From positions 3,623 to 67,622 of the forward strand of contig CAZKFA010000002.1 of assembly GCA_964551925.1 (NCBI GenBank): a DNA stretch of 64,000 nt. Direction: 5' to 3'. How positions within the stretch are numbered: the first letter of the stretch is position 1; the number at the start of each line of letters is the position of its first letter. Positions 16,492-24,101 of the stretch are shown here, piece by piece. Both the position numbers and the translations under genes were made by a program. The notes beneath the pieces were generated by a model. The model was not told the origin of the DNA. It saw nothing but the letters and a program-made list of their open reading frames with translations, and ran no database searches. The stretch comes from CAZKFA01 sp964551925 (lineage in GTDB: Bacteria; Cyanobacteriota; Vampirovibrionia; LMEP-6097).

Positions 16492-17665
16492 CTAGGGCTA
16501 TTCTATTAATATCTTCTTCTTTAAGCTCTGGATAAATTGGTAAGCAGAGAATAGATTTAGTTGCTTTAATACTATTCGGGAAATCTTTATCTACAGCATT
16601 AAGAGGTGCAAAAACTTTTTGTTGATGCAGAGCTAGTGGATAATAAACTTCACTACTAATGCCCTGTGTTTGTAAGTGGTTTTTAATCTTATCTCTCACT
16701 GAACCAATTTCGTCGTTAGAGAGATTGTCATTAACTAATTGAATAGTATATTGATGATAAATATGAGTAGAGTCAGAAATGTACTGTGGGACTTTAATAG
16801 AGCAGTTTTTAACTGTTTGCCCAGATAAATTTACATTGTATAATTTCGTAATCTCTTGGCGTTTATGATTCCAGTTTGTAATATAACGTAATTTAATCCT
16901 TAGTATCGCTGCTTGGATTTCGTCTAAACGAGAATTGACACCTAGCTCATCGTGATAGTAGCGCCTGCTAGAACCATGTACTCGTATACGTTTGAGCCTC
17001 ATCGCAAGCTCGTCATCATTCGTAGTCAGCATGCCAGCGTCGCCAGCTGCTGATAAATTCTTTGTAGGATAGAAGCTATATGTTCCTATATCACCAATAG
17101 TCCCTGCATAAGAAGGGACGCCTTCTTTAAGTTGCTCCTTCTTATATTTATACTGAGTCCCAAAAGCCTGTGCCGTATCTTCGATCACCCTAAGATTGTG
17201 TCTCTGAGCAAGTTCCATGATGCTGTTCATGTCGCAGGCTTGCCCATAGAGATGCACAACTATAATAGCTTTGGTTCTTGAGGTAATTTTAGATTCGATT
17301 GATTTAGGGTCAATATTATAAGTATCGAGATTGATATCAGCGAAGACAGGAGTTGCTCCTACCATCGCAACAGCTCCAGCTGTTGCCATAAAAGTAAAGC
17401 TTGGTACTATAACTTCGTCACCAGCTTTAATATCTAATGCGAGTAGAGCTAAGATCAACGCGTCAGTGCCGTTGGCGCAGCCAATCGCATACTTAGCTCC
17501 AAGAAATGTAGCAGCCTCATTTTCAAAAGCTGTAACATTTGGTCCTAAGACATAATGACCTGATCTTAGTACGTCTATAACGGCAGTTTCAATTTCAGAT
17601 TGAATTTGCTGATATTGAGCCTTCAGGTCAAGCAAAGGGATAGACTTGATAGTGGAATTATTCAC
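16475..17665 (-). CDS. DegT/DnrJ/EryC1/StrS-family sugar aminotransferase
   Basis: PLP-dependent aminotransferase acting on nucleotide-linked keto sugars for surface glycans. The 396-residue protein has GPNVTAFENEAATFLGAKYAIG, FVSFT-type EVIVPSFTFMATAGAVAMVGATPVFAD split over residues 80-110, the Asp of VIEDTAQAFG and the Schiff-base Lys in SFYPTKNLSAAGDAGML. NSRLDEIQAAILRIKL is also conserved. It is a lone gene, convergent with the Ntn hydrolase gene and overlapping it by 17 bases. A Gfo/Idh/MocA enzyme 400 bases away on the other strand could act in the same sugar pathway. Confidence 0.9.
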   Translation of the reverse strand: MNNSTIKSIPLLDLKAQYQQIQSEIETAVIDVLRSGHYVLGPNVTAFENEAATFLGAKYAIGCANGTDALILALLALDIKAGDEVIVPSFTFMATAGAVAMVGATPVFADINLDTYNIDPKSIESKITSRTKAIIVVHLYGQACDMNSIMELAQRHNLRVIEDTAQAFGTQYKYKKEQLKEGVPSYAGTIGDIGTYSFYPTKNLSAAGDAGMLTTNDDELAMRLKRIRVHGSSRRYYHDELGVNSRLDEIQAAILRIKLRYITNWNHKRQEITKLYNVNLSGQTVKNCSIKVPQYISDSTHIYHQYTIQLVNDNLSNDEIGSVRDKIKNHLQTQGISSEVYYPLALHQQKVFAPLNAVDKDFPNSIKATKSILCLPIYPELKEEDINRIALAIQTA

Positions 17666-17677
17666 GAAACTTTATAA

Positions 17678-17773
17678 CTAAGCTTTTTTTGCTTTCTTGG
17701 CCTTACGTTTAGCATTTTTTGTTGCTCTTTTCGCGCCTTTTTGTTGTTTATCTGGGTTGATTTTTTTACTCAT
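17678..17773 (-). CDS. Small highly basic protein, 31 residues
   Basis: The peptide is MSKKINPDKQQKGAKRATKN followed by AKRKAKKAKKA, with about half its residues Lys or Arg. TAAAAT ends 9 bases before the ATG, consistent with the leaderless promoter pattern of this genome. It stops just before the aminotransferase start on the same strand. Size and charge resemble small ribosome- or nucleic-acid-binding proteins such as the Thx/S31 type, but no specific match is claimed. Confidence 0.55.
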   Translation of the reverse strand: MSKKINPDKQQKGAKRATKNAKRKAKKAKKA

Positions 17774-17814
17774 AATATTAGTATTTTAGCATGTGCAAAA
17801 GTATTGCTAATATC

Positions 17815-17943
17815 CCCGCTACTTGGGTAGGCTTCCGGCAGCTCCGGTCCCTGTCTTTCTCACTTCGTTCGAAAGCAGGGACATGGCTCCGCTGCTCCCC
17901 TGCCTATCAATCTTGAGAATCAATTTACTACCCAAGTAGCGGG
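17815..17943. repeat. 129-bp long stem-loop element with 16-bp terminal inverted repeats
   Basis: CCCGCTACTTGGGTAG (17815-17830) and CTACCCAAGTAGCGGG (17928-17943) are exact complements. Inside, GTCCCTG and CTTTC pair with GAAAG and CAGGGAC around a short loop, so the whole unit can fold into one hairpin. It has no gene. It is GC-rich relative to its surroundings and lies just before tRNA-Ala, as expected of a MITE-like element. Confidence 0.65.
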
Positions 17944-17995
17944 ATTGAAGAGTATAAATTTTGTGGGAGACCATATGATATCCTTGTGGATATCT

Positions 17996-18071
17996 GGGCC
18001 TGTAGCTCAATTGGTAGAGCGCTTCCATGGCATGGAAGAGGTAGTGAGTTCGAACCCCATCAGGTCCACCA
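17996..18071 (+). tRNA. tRNA-Ala(GGC)
   Basis: Cloverleaf with acceptor GGGCCTG/CAGGTCC, D-arm AGCTCAATTGGTAGAGC, and anticodon stem CTTCC/GGAAG around loop ATGGCAT (anticodon GGC). The T-arm has GTTCGAACC, and CCA is encoded. A TATGAT hexamer about 17 bases upstream can serve as promoter. Twelve bases of its 3' end recur at 20549-20560. Confidence 0.95.
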
Positions 18072-18092
18072 TTTTGTTAAACTTATTAGTTT

Positions 18093-19121
18093 ATGATTAG
18101 AACAGCACTAGTAGGTTTTGGTAAGTCGGCTAAAGTTTTTCATTTACCTTTTCTGGAAATTTTGCCTCAATACACAATCACAGCCTTTGTTTCATCTAGG
18201 GTTGATGAGATTAATGCAAGATATCCTCAAGCCAAAGTTTATTCTCATATAGCTGAGCTTGCAGAAGATAAAGATATTGATTTAGTTATTATCAACTCGC
18301 CAACTTTTTTACATTATGAGCAAGCAAAAATATTATTGCAAGCAGGCAAGCATCTAGTTGTAGAGAAGCCTTTTACGGTGAAGCATACAGAGGCAAAAGA
18401 ATTAATAGAGTTAGCGGCTAATAAGGGACTCAAATTGACTGTCTATCATAATAGACGCTGGGACAATGGTTTCTTGACTCTGAGAAAATTAATTGACCAA
18501 AATATTCTTGGTGAAATCTATCATTATGAAGTTAATTATGATAGATGGAGACCTATCGTACAAAGCAGATGGCGAGAGCAAGATACAGCAGGAGCAGGTA
18601 TACTTTATGATCTTGGTTCTCATATGATTGATCAAATGCTCATTCTCTTTGGCGAACCTGATGATGTTATACCTGATATTCAGTGTCAAAGAGAAGGCTC
18701 TTTGGTTACAGATTATTTTCATTTGATTTTTAAGTATGGACGGATGCGAGCAGTCTTGCGCGCGTCTTCATTAGTACAAGCCTCACCAAATCATTTACTG
18801 GTACATGCTGCAAACGCCAGTCTCTGGCATAATAATATGGACCCTCAAGAACAAGCTTTAATACAGGGACTTAGTCCATCATTGCCTAGTTGGGGCATTG
18901 ATAGTCAATCTGTGACTAAGCTTGTTAGGAATGTTGATGGCAATCGACAAGAGATTTTGGTTAATACAGAGAGAGGCTCGTATCAAAGTTTCTATGAGTT
19001 AATGGCCAAAGCAATACTTTATAACGAGCCTGTTCCAGTTGATGCAAATGAAATATTGCCAGTGATTAAAATCTTGGAGAATCTTAATAGTCCGATTACT
19101 AATACCCATTTTCAGAAATAG
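18093..19121 (+). CDS. Gfo/Idh/MocA-family NAD(P)-dependent oxidoreductase
   Basis: The 342-residue protein has the N-terminal Rossmann fold (ALVGFGKSAKVFHLPFL), NSPTFLHYEQAKILLQAGKHLVVEKPFT with the family EKP motif, and the catalytic region YHNRRWDNGFLTLRKLI. In the C-terminal domain GAGILYDLGSHMIDQML carries the conserved Asp and His. It likely oxidises or reduces a sugar or inositol derivative; the exact substrate is not visible. It begins 21 bases after tRNA-Ala and may be read through from the tRNA promoter. It lies inside a segment bracketed by a 12-bp repeat of the tRNA 3' end. Confidence 0.88.
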   Translation: MIRTALVGFGKSAKVFHLPFLEILPQYTITAFVSSRVDEINARYPQAKVYSHIAELAEDKDIDLVIINSPTFLHYEQAKILLQAGKHLVVEKPFTVKHTEAKELIELAANKGLKLTVYHNRRWDNGFLTLRKLIDQNILGEIYHYEVNYDRWRPIVQSRWREQDTAGAGILYDLGSHMIDQMLILFGEPDDVIPDIQCQREGSLVTDYFHLIFKYGRMRAVLRASSLVQASPNHLLVHAANASLWHNNMDPQEQALIQGLSPSLPSWGIDSQSVTKLVRNVDGNRQEILVNTERGSYQSFYELMAKAILYNEPVPVDANEILPVIKILENLNSPITNTHFQK

Positions 19122-19137
19122 TCTTTCTGAAAATGGG
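19105..19137. terminator. Perfect 14-bp hairpin overlapping the end of the oxidoreductase gene
   Basis: CCCATTTTCAGAAA and TTTCTGAAAATGGG flank a 5-base loop. There is no T-run after it. Its core (TTTCAGAAATAG) resembles the repeats that bracket the neighbouring ATPase gene, so it may be part of that repeat family rather than only a terminator. Confidence 0.5.
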
Positions 19138-19138
19138 C

Positions 19139-19170
19139 TTAAATCAGAAATAGCATTTCCAAAAATAGCC
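19139..19170. repeat. Repeat block at the 3' flank of the ATPase gene
   Basis: It contains TTAAATCAGAAATAG followed by ATTTCCAAAAATAGCC. Both modules recur in inverted orientation, and in swapped order, at 20368-20398 beyond the other end of the ATPase gene. Confidence 0.6.
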
Positions 19171-19182
19171 ATTGAATGCTTG

Positions 19183-20337
19183 CTATATCTTGAGTATTTT
19201 AGGCAAGAGCTTCAAGAAATCCAGAATAGGCAAAGCTCTAATCCCCTCATCAAAGTAAAGTTTTTTGTTGCCACCATAAATAATATAGCCTTGTGCTTCC
19301 GGATAATCTTCCAAAAAAAGTTTGAGCCCTTTTAGATCTGATGATGAAACTGTATTTGATCGTTTAACCTCGATTGCAATAAAATTCTTAGGGCCATAGA
19401 CTATGAAATCAACTTCTTGATCATTTATGGTTCGCCAGTATTGAATTTTGTATCCTAATTCATAATAGTGATTGAGAGCGATTAATTCTTGAAGAATCAA
19501 AGTTTCTAGGGCGTGCCCTTCTATTTCTCTGACTGAATCGATGATACCCTTTGGTCTGATAGATTGATAGACACCAACATCAAAAAAATAAAATTTTGGA
19601 TGATCTATGAGTTTACGTTTGGCTCTTTTGCTAAAAACACTTAATCTATAACTCAGTAGCATATCTTCTAGTAAATCAAAGTAGTTAGAAACCGTTCTAG
19701 CATTGATTCCTATATCACGGGCTACAGAAGACATATTGAGTACACTTGCTTGAGAGAAACTAGCTGCTTCAAGGAATCGACTAAAGGCTTCTAGATTACG
19801 GCTTAAGCCCTCTTGCATTACTTCTTCATATAGATAAGTTTTGGTATAAGAATCCAAATATTTTTTTGCTTGAGAACTTGGTGCGTCATAAACTTTTGGG
19901 AGCATGCCGAAGTTCAATGCTTTATCCAAATCAAAATCACTCTTAAGTTCTTGGAAACTTAATGGATACATGTTGTAAGTGTGGGCTCTACCAGCGAGCA
20001 AATTAGTTTCAAGCTTTTTGAGCTTACGAGCACTTGAGCTAGTGAGTATGAATTTATATTTTTTGTCTTCAATTAGTTTGTGGACTAAATCGAGTAGAAC
20101 GGGGGCTTTTTGGACTTCGTCTATTACTATCCAGCCTTTATAGCCAGGAGGGATTTGCTCTGCCAATCGATTAGGTTTAGTATTGAGTTCAACTCTAGTC
20201 TCAGGGTCAAGTAAATTGAAAAACAAAGCGTCTTTTAATTGTTTTTTGAGCCAATAACTTTTACCTGTGCCCCTAGCTCCAAACAAAAAGAAACTATTGT
20301 TGTTTTTGAGAGGTTTTTGTAATAAACGCTGATACAT
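19183..20337 (-). CDS. AAA-type ATPase of the AAA_14/DUF4143 family
   Basis: The 384-residue protein has a Walker A GARGTGKSYWLKK near residue 20, Walker B GWIVIDEVQKAP near 70, a sensor segment FILTSSSARKLKK and the family YPLSFQEL motif. The C-terminal part is nuclease-like, with EVDFIVYGPKNFIAIEVKRS, the D-ExK arrangement of DUF4143/PD-(D/E)XK proteins. ATG 20337 lies 7 bases after TACAAT. It is flanked on both sides by inverted copies of short repeats. The family is common and mobile, and its physiological role is unknown. Confidence 0.85.
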   Translation of the reverse strand: MYQRLLQKPLKNNNSFFLFGARGTGKSYWLKKQLKDALFFNLLDPETRVELNTKPNRLAEQIPPGYKGWIVIDEVQKAPVLLDLVHKLIEDKKYKFILTSSSARKLKKLETNLLAGRAHTYNMYPLSFQELKSDFDLDKALNFGMLPKVYDAPSSQAKKYLDSYTKTYLYEEVMQEGLSRNLEAFSRFLEAASFSQASVLNMSSVARDIGINARTVSNYFDLLEDMLLSYRLSVFSKRAKRKLIDHPKFYFFDVGVYQSIRPKGIIDSVREIEGHALETLILQELIALNHYYELGYKIQYWRTINDQEVDFIVYGPKNFIAIEVKRSNTVSSSDLKGLKLFLEDYPEAQGYIIYGGNKKLYFDEGIRALPILDFLKLLPKILKI

Positions 20338-20367
20338 CAATGTTATTGTATCATATTTTCAGCATTA

Positions 20368-20417
20368 CTATTTCTAATTTAAGGCTATTTTTGGAAATAC
20401 TATTGCTGAAAATAGCC
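20368..20417. repeat. Repeat block and hairpin at the 5' flank of the ATPase gene
   Basis: CTATTTCTAATTTAA is followed by GGCTATTTTTGGAAAT (20383-20398), the inverse of the block at 19139-19170. GGCTATTTT (20383-20391) also pairs with AAAATAGCC (20409-20417) to form a hairpin. Confidence 0.6.
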
Positions 20418-20446
20418 CTAAATCTATTGATTAAAAACCATCTAAG

Positions 20447-20535
20447 TTAATTTTATCAGCAACCAAAAAACTTTCTTACAAGCAAGCTCTTAGAGCTGTT
20501 ATTATGATAGTGCCATAGAGTTCCAGTTGCTTTAT
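20447..20535 (-). pseudogene. Degenerate second copy of the 3' end of cinA
   Basis: This stretch aligns with 22417-22506, the 3' end of the intact cinA gene, in the same orientation. They share ATTTTATC-AC-AACCAAAAAAC, TTTCTTACAAGCAAG and a GATAGTG-AGAG-TCCA pattern. In the CinA frame it is broken by indels and substitutions. It marks a duplication that brackets the phhB-ATPase segment. Confidence 0.65.
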
Positions 20536-20548
20536 CTTCGCTGCTGCT

Positions 20549-20560
20549 ATCAGGTCCACC
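20549..20560 (+). repeat. 12-bp direct repeat of the tRNA-Ala 3' end
   Basis: ATCAGGTCCACC is identical to the last bases of the tRNA-Ala gene (18059-18070), including the start of CCA. Such a repeat is what integration at a tRNA leaves behind. No integrase gene is found between the two copies. Confidence 0.55.
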
Positions 20561-20563
20561 GTT

Positions 20564-20668
20564 ATGAATATAATTGAATTTCAATCAGCTTATTCTGAAC
20601 AAATTATTGACTTAATTTTAGATATTCAGAATGATGAATTTAAGGTAAACAATGTCTTTTTTCTATAA
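20564..20668 (+). pseudogene. Truncated N-terminus of a GNAT acetyltransferase
   Basis: The 34-residue frame MNIIEFQSAYSEQIIDLILD then IQNDEFK looks like the first strand and helix of small GNAT enzymes, where an ILxIQxxEF motif is common. It stops after VFFL, where the phhB gene begins in another frame. The rest of the acetyltransferase is missing. It is probably a remnant, although a short leader peptide cannot be excluded. Confidence 0.5.
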
Positions 20669-20999
20669 GGACCTCAAAACTTGCAAAGATCATGGCGCTT
20701 GTCCCTCTATAGCATTGACTGTGGAGCAACTACAAGAACTTGCTCCACAGTATCCTACTTGGCAATTGGATCTAGGGCAACCAAATAAAATTACTAGAGA
20801 ATTTAAATTTGAAACTTATCAAGCTGCTCTTACTTTCGTGAATCAAGTAGCGAAGTTGGCTGAAGCGACGAGTCATCATCCAGATATAGTTTTCAAATGG
20901 GGTTCGGTACAAGTTGAATACTGGACTCATAATGCTAATGGACTGACGATGATGGATTTTGAGGCAGCAGGGAAGATTGATGAAATCGATTCGGCTTAG
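20652..20999 (+). CDS. phhB: Pterin-4a-carbinolamine dehydratase
   Basis: Dehydrates 4a-hydroxytetrahydrobiopterin, recycling the cofactor of aromatic amino acid hydroxylases. The 115-residue protein holds the family motif: SHHPDIVFKWGSVQVEYWTH, then GLTMMDFEAAGKID, with the catalytic His pair at about residues 76-77. A Cys-containing N-terminal extension precedes the core. No hydroxylase gene is visible in the window. It lies in a segment full of gene remnants and so may be horizontally acquired. Confidence 0.88.
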   Translation: MSFFYKDLKTCKDHGACPSIALTVEQLQELAPQYPTWQLDLGQPNKITREFKFETYQAALTFVNQVAKLAEATSHHPDIVFKWGSVQVEYWTHNANGLTMMDFEAAGKIDEIDSA

Positions 21000-21009
21000 T
21001 AAGGCTTGT

Positions 21010-21156
21010 AAATCTAATTTACCATTTAGGTATAGTTATCCCATAATAGTAAAATATCCTAAAGTCTTTGTAATATAAGGACATTTAGAATGAATAAGAC
21101 CATAGATATGTGTTATGATTTATTTTGGTTAAAATTATTTACTATTTTGGTATAAT
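21010..21156 (+). promoter_or_regulatory. AT-rich intergenic region with imperfect inverted repeat and promoter
   Basis: The left part (TAATTTACCATTTAGGTATA...) and the inverted right part near 21135-21175 are related imperfectly, sharing ACCATT and ATAGTAAA blocks. Inside, CTAAAGTC and GACATTTAG can pair. TATAAT (21151-21156) lies 19 bases before the ATG of the second ATPase gene. Confidence 0.4.
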
Positions 21157-21175
21157 GGGTCTGGAATGGTAATTT

Positions 21176-22387
21176 ATGCAGATGGACTTAAATCGTGAAA
21201 TTCTTGGAGATTTAATCAACAAGATTAATAGCAAAAATATTTCAATTCTAATAGGACCAAGACAAGTTGGTAAGACAACTCTACTTAAATTAATCCAGAA
21301 ATGTGCCGAACAACAAGCTTTGAAAACTTATTTTTTTGATTTCGAAGATCCAAGGGTGCTAGCTGAATTCAATAAAGACCCGAAAGATGTTTTTCAGATG
21401 CTGATTGATTTACAAGCAGATGTTTTGTTTTTTGACGAGTTCCATTATGTCGAAAATATATCCAAAATTTTCAAAGCAATCTATGATTCACCCCATAGGC
21501 AAACAATTTTTGCAAGTGGTTCATCGTCGTTAGAGATTCATAAGCATCTTAAGGAGAGTATGGCTGGAAGAAAATTTAGCTATAATATTTACCCTCTTAG
21601 TTTTACTGAAGCTCAGTCTGTGATTGAATTTGATGATTATTTGATTTGGGGAGGTATGCCAGCTATAACTAAAACACAGAGTGATAAAGATCGATTACAA
21701 GTACTAAGTGAGATCTTATCGAGCTATGTAAATAAGGATATTAAGTCACTAATTAAAGAAGAGAACATCACTGCTTTTAATCATCTATTAAAATTATTAG
21801 CTTTTAATCAGGGACAAATTCAAGAAATAAGTAGCCTTGCTACTGAAGTTAGATTAGATACCAAAACCCTAGAGAGATATTTAGAGATTTTGGAGCAAAC
21901 ATTTATCCTATATAAGCTTAATAGTTATGCGAAGAATCTTTCTAATGAATTAAAGAAATCTAAGAAATATTACTTATATGACAATGGTATTAGGAACCTT
22001 CTGGTGAGTGATTTTGAGAAGATTAAAGATCGGCAAGATAAAGGGTTGCTATATGAAGCTTATGTGTTAAATTATTTGCGCTCTAAGATTCTACCAAATA
22101 TGGAGCTGAGATTTTGGAGAACTAAAGACCAAAAAGAAATAGATTTTGTTTTATTGAAAAATCAAAAACCTTATTTGTTTGAAGTTAAATCCCATCTAAC
22201 TAAAATTGATTTTCCTAATCATATTAGTAATTTTATTAAACATTATCCTGAAACCAAAATGGCATTTGTAATTAATGAAGAAAGGGAAAGCATTATAAAT
22301 TTACAAGGTGTTGATCTACATTTTATTAGAATCAGAGATTTAGAAGAGAATGCTATCATCAAATCTATTCTACAAACGGTGGCCTAA
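21176..22387 (+). CDS. Second AAA_14/DUF4143-family ATPase
   Basis: The 403-residue protein is related in layout to the 19183-20337 ATPase but distant in sequence. Walker A is ILIGPRQVGKTTLLK (about 25-39), Walker B VLFFDEFHYVE, sensor FASGSSSLEIHK, then the YPLSFTEA motif. DUF4143-type helices follow. The C-terminal nuclease-like module is FWRTKDQKEIDFVLLKNQKPYLFEVKSHL, with the D-ExK signature intact. The second ATG (21182) is an alternative start. No antitoxin-like partner is adjacent. Confidence 0.85.
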   Translation: MQMDLNREILGDLINKINSKNISILIGPRQVGKTTLLKLIQKCAEQQALKTYFFDFEDPRVLAEFNKDPKDVFQMLIDLQADVLFFDEFHYVENISKIFKAIYDSPHRQTIFASGSSSLEIHKHLKESMAGRKFSYNIYPLSFTEAQSVIEFDDYLIWGGMPAITKTQSDKDRLQVLSEILSSYVNKDIKSLIKEENITAFNHLLKLLAFNQGQIQEISSLATEVRLDTKTLERYLEILEQTFILYKLNSYAKNLSNELKKSKKYYLYDNGIRNLLVSDFEKIKDRQDKGLLYEAYVLNYLRSKILPNMELRFWRTKDQKEIDFVLLKNQKPYLFEVKSHLTKIDFPNHISNFIKHYPETKMAFVINEERESIINLQGVDLHFIRIRDLEENAIIKSILQTVA

Positions 22388-22411
22388 ATTGAGAGCTTCT
22401 TGAAATAAGAG

Positions 22412-23668
22412 CTAAATCAATTTTATCAACAACCAAAAAACTTTCTTACAAGCAAGTTCCCTGACTTGTTCTCGCGATAGTGGTCTAGAGCTCCAATTAA
22501 GTTTCTGCACACTGGTTTGACCTTGATAGTTGATACCAACATATATAGTGCCAATTGGTTTAACCTCACTACCACCGTCGGGACCTGCGATGCCAGTGAT
22601 AGAGACGTTTATATCACAGTGAGAAATCTTTACCAAACCTTCTACCATTTCTTTGGCGCACTCTTCTGAGACTGCACCATGTTGTTCTAGGGTTGCGGTT
22701 TTTACGCCCAGCATTTGTATCTTAGCTTCATTTGAATAGGTTACTAGATTGATTTTGGTATATTCTGAAGAACCTTGAAGGTCAGTCATTAATTTACTTG
22801 CAAGTCCACCCGTGCAAGATTCAGCAAATGAAATACTAAGATTATTGGCTTTGAGTTTGGTTGCTAATACTGTTGCTAAGCGGTCCTCGTCATAACCATA
22901 AATATAATTAGAGAAGAGTTTTTTTAATTCATCTTCGTAGCTTTGGATTAGTTGATTTACTTCATTTTGTGTGCTGCCGTTAGCAGTTATGCGTAGGTAA
23001 CATTCACCGAGATCGGCATAAGGAGCGAGTGATGGGTTGCCTGTTAAAAAAGGATTAGGCTTATTTATTGCTTGGTAATGATCTACAATTATCTGTGCCA
23101 TTGTAGATTCTGAAATGTCCGTTAACCGAACTTTGCGAGAGTGGATAATATGTTCACTATTTTTTAGTTGCGATAAGATTGATTCGAGCATTGCTTCCAT
23201 CTCACAAGGTACACCAGGAAAGCTAATCACTGTACTGTTTTGATGTTGGATCATTAATCCAATTGCGGTCCCGATTGGATTAACTACAACTTTAGCGCCT
23301 TCTATGATACGCGCTTGTCTATAATTGATTTCTGGGATTTCGGCAGCACCAGTTTTATAAAATTTCTCTATTAGGATTTTACGTTGTAAGGGATCTTCAT
23401 AGATTGGGCGCTCACAGAATTCAGCGATCACATCATGAGTGATGTCATCATCAGTTGGACCAAGACCACCTGTGCAGATTATGATGTCTGAACGAGAGCA
23501 AGCATAGCGCAGGCATTCAAGAATGCGTTCTTTGTTATCACCGACAGAAGTGTGGTAATGTACGCTGATGCCAATCTGATTTAATCTCTCTGATATATAA
23601 GTAGCGTTGCTATTGATGGTGTGACCAATAATGAGTTCAGTCCCGATGCTGATGATCTCTGCGTGCAT
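22412..23668 (-). CDS. cinA: CinA family protein (nicotinamide-nucleotide amidase / competence-damage protein)
   Basis: The 418-residue two-domain protein has an N-terminal MoCF-like/ADP-ribose pyrophosphatase domain (MHAEIISIGTELIIG, IIICTGGLGPTDDDIT). Its C-terminal PncC amidase domain (SFAESCTGGLASKLMTD, GAVSEECAKEMVEG, SITGIAGPDGGSEVKPIGTIYVGI) deamidates NMN in NAD salvage. The start is the internal ATG, because TAATAT ends 8 bases before it and the family N-terminus begins there; a frame starting ten residues earlier is rejected. A decayed copy of its 3' end lies 2 kb downstream. Confidence 0.93.
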   Translation of the reverse strand: MHAEIISIGTELIIGHTINSNATYISERLNQIGISVHYHTSVGDNKERILECLRYACSRSDIIICTGGLGPTDDDITHDVIAEFCERPIYEDPLQRKILIEKFYKTGAAEIPEINYRQARIIEGAKVVVNPIGTAIGLMIQHQNSTVISFPGVPCEMEAMLESILSQLKNSEHIIHSRKVRLTDISESTMAQIIVDHYQAINKPNPFLTGNPSLAPYADLGECYLRITANGSTQNEVNQLIQSYEDELKKLFSNYIYGYDEDRLATVLATKLKANNLSISFAESCTGGLASKLMTDLQGSSEYTKINLVTYSNEAKIQMLGVKTATLEQHGAVSEECAKEMVEGLVKISHCDINVSITGIAGPDGGSEVKPIGTIYVGINYQGQTSVQKLNWSSRPLSREQVRELACKKVFWLLIKLI

Positions 23669-23797
23669 TAGTTTATATATTAGACCTTTTGTGAGCATAC
23701 AATTCTGTAAAGCGTGGTTATTTATGCTTTAAGAAGTTTTTTGAATTAAAATCAATTCTTTTGCTATGATTTTAGAGGCTTTGTTGAAATAAAGCCT

Positions 23798-23878
23798 GTC
23801 ATCACGAGCTACGAAGTGGCGTGGTGATCCAGTTTTAAACCTGGATTGCTTCGTTTCCTTTCAGTCGCTCGCAATGAC
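23798..23878. repeat. Palindromic intergenic repeat, long copy
   Basis: GTCATCACGAGC at the left and GCTCGCAATGAC at the right form imperfect inverted ends. An inner CCAG-TTTTAAA-CTGG palindrome lies near the middle. Its left part matches the shorter copy at 3956-3990. Similar hairpin repeats ending in GTCAT-CGAGC are scattered in many bacterial genomes. AGGCTTT/AAAGCCT just before it (about 23777-23797) forms another small stem. Confidence 0.65.
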
Positions 23879-23918
23879 GGCGTTTGTTTACAGAAATAGT
23901 GGGGAATAAATTGAATAT

Positions 23919-24101
23919 GGAGAGGTGGCTGAGCGGCTGAAAGCGGCTTCCCTGTTAAAAGTCCTACGGACTTTTAAAGTCACAAAAAATTGAAGTTCTT
24001 AGAACTTCTTAGCAGTTAGAAGTTTTCGGGGGATGTGGAGGGAGACAATTGAATATGGAGAGGTGGCTGAGCGGCTGAAAGCGGCTTCCTGCTAAGAAGT
24101 T
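23919..24101 (+). other. Rearranged tRNA-Ser-derived sequence next to an assembly gap
   Basis: The 5' half of the tRNA-Ser gene (GGAGAGGTGGCTGAGCGGC...) occurs at 23919 and again at 24057, each preceded by AATTGAATAT as in the intact gene. The first copy diverges in the anticodon arm and has no T-arm. Between them GAACTTCTTAGCAG is the exact inverse of the tRNA-Ser anticodon region, and GAAGTTC/GAACTTC can pair. The second copy runs into the Ns. This is either decay and duplication of a tRNA gene or misassembly at a repeat. Confidence 0.55.

Noticed and set aside
17819..18028. Minus-strand 69-codon frame over the hairpin element and tRNA-Ala
   Set aside because: It is antisense to a tRNA and to an inverted repeat, with no start signals.
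20447..20535. A separate small gene on the minus strand ending VRKFFGC
   Set aside because: The DNA aligns with the cinA 3' end in the same orientation, so it is better explained as a degenerate duplicate.
18071..20548. Complete integrative element between the tRNA-Ala repeats
   Set aside because: No integrase, relaxase or recombinase gene is present; only a scar-like pattern can be supported.
19183..22387. Toxin-antitoxin or defence system built from the two DUF4143 ATPases
   Set aside because: No small partner gene is coupled to either ATPase, and the family is common outside defence islands, so a function cannot be claimed.
23919..23990. A second functional tRNA (anticodon GTT) in the first tRNA-Ser-like copy
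   Set aside because: The anticodon stem does not pair well and there is no T-arm or acceptor 3' half.
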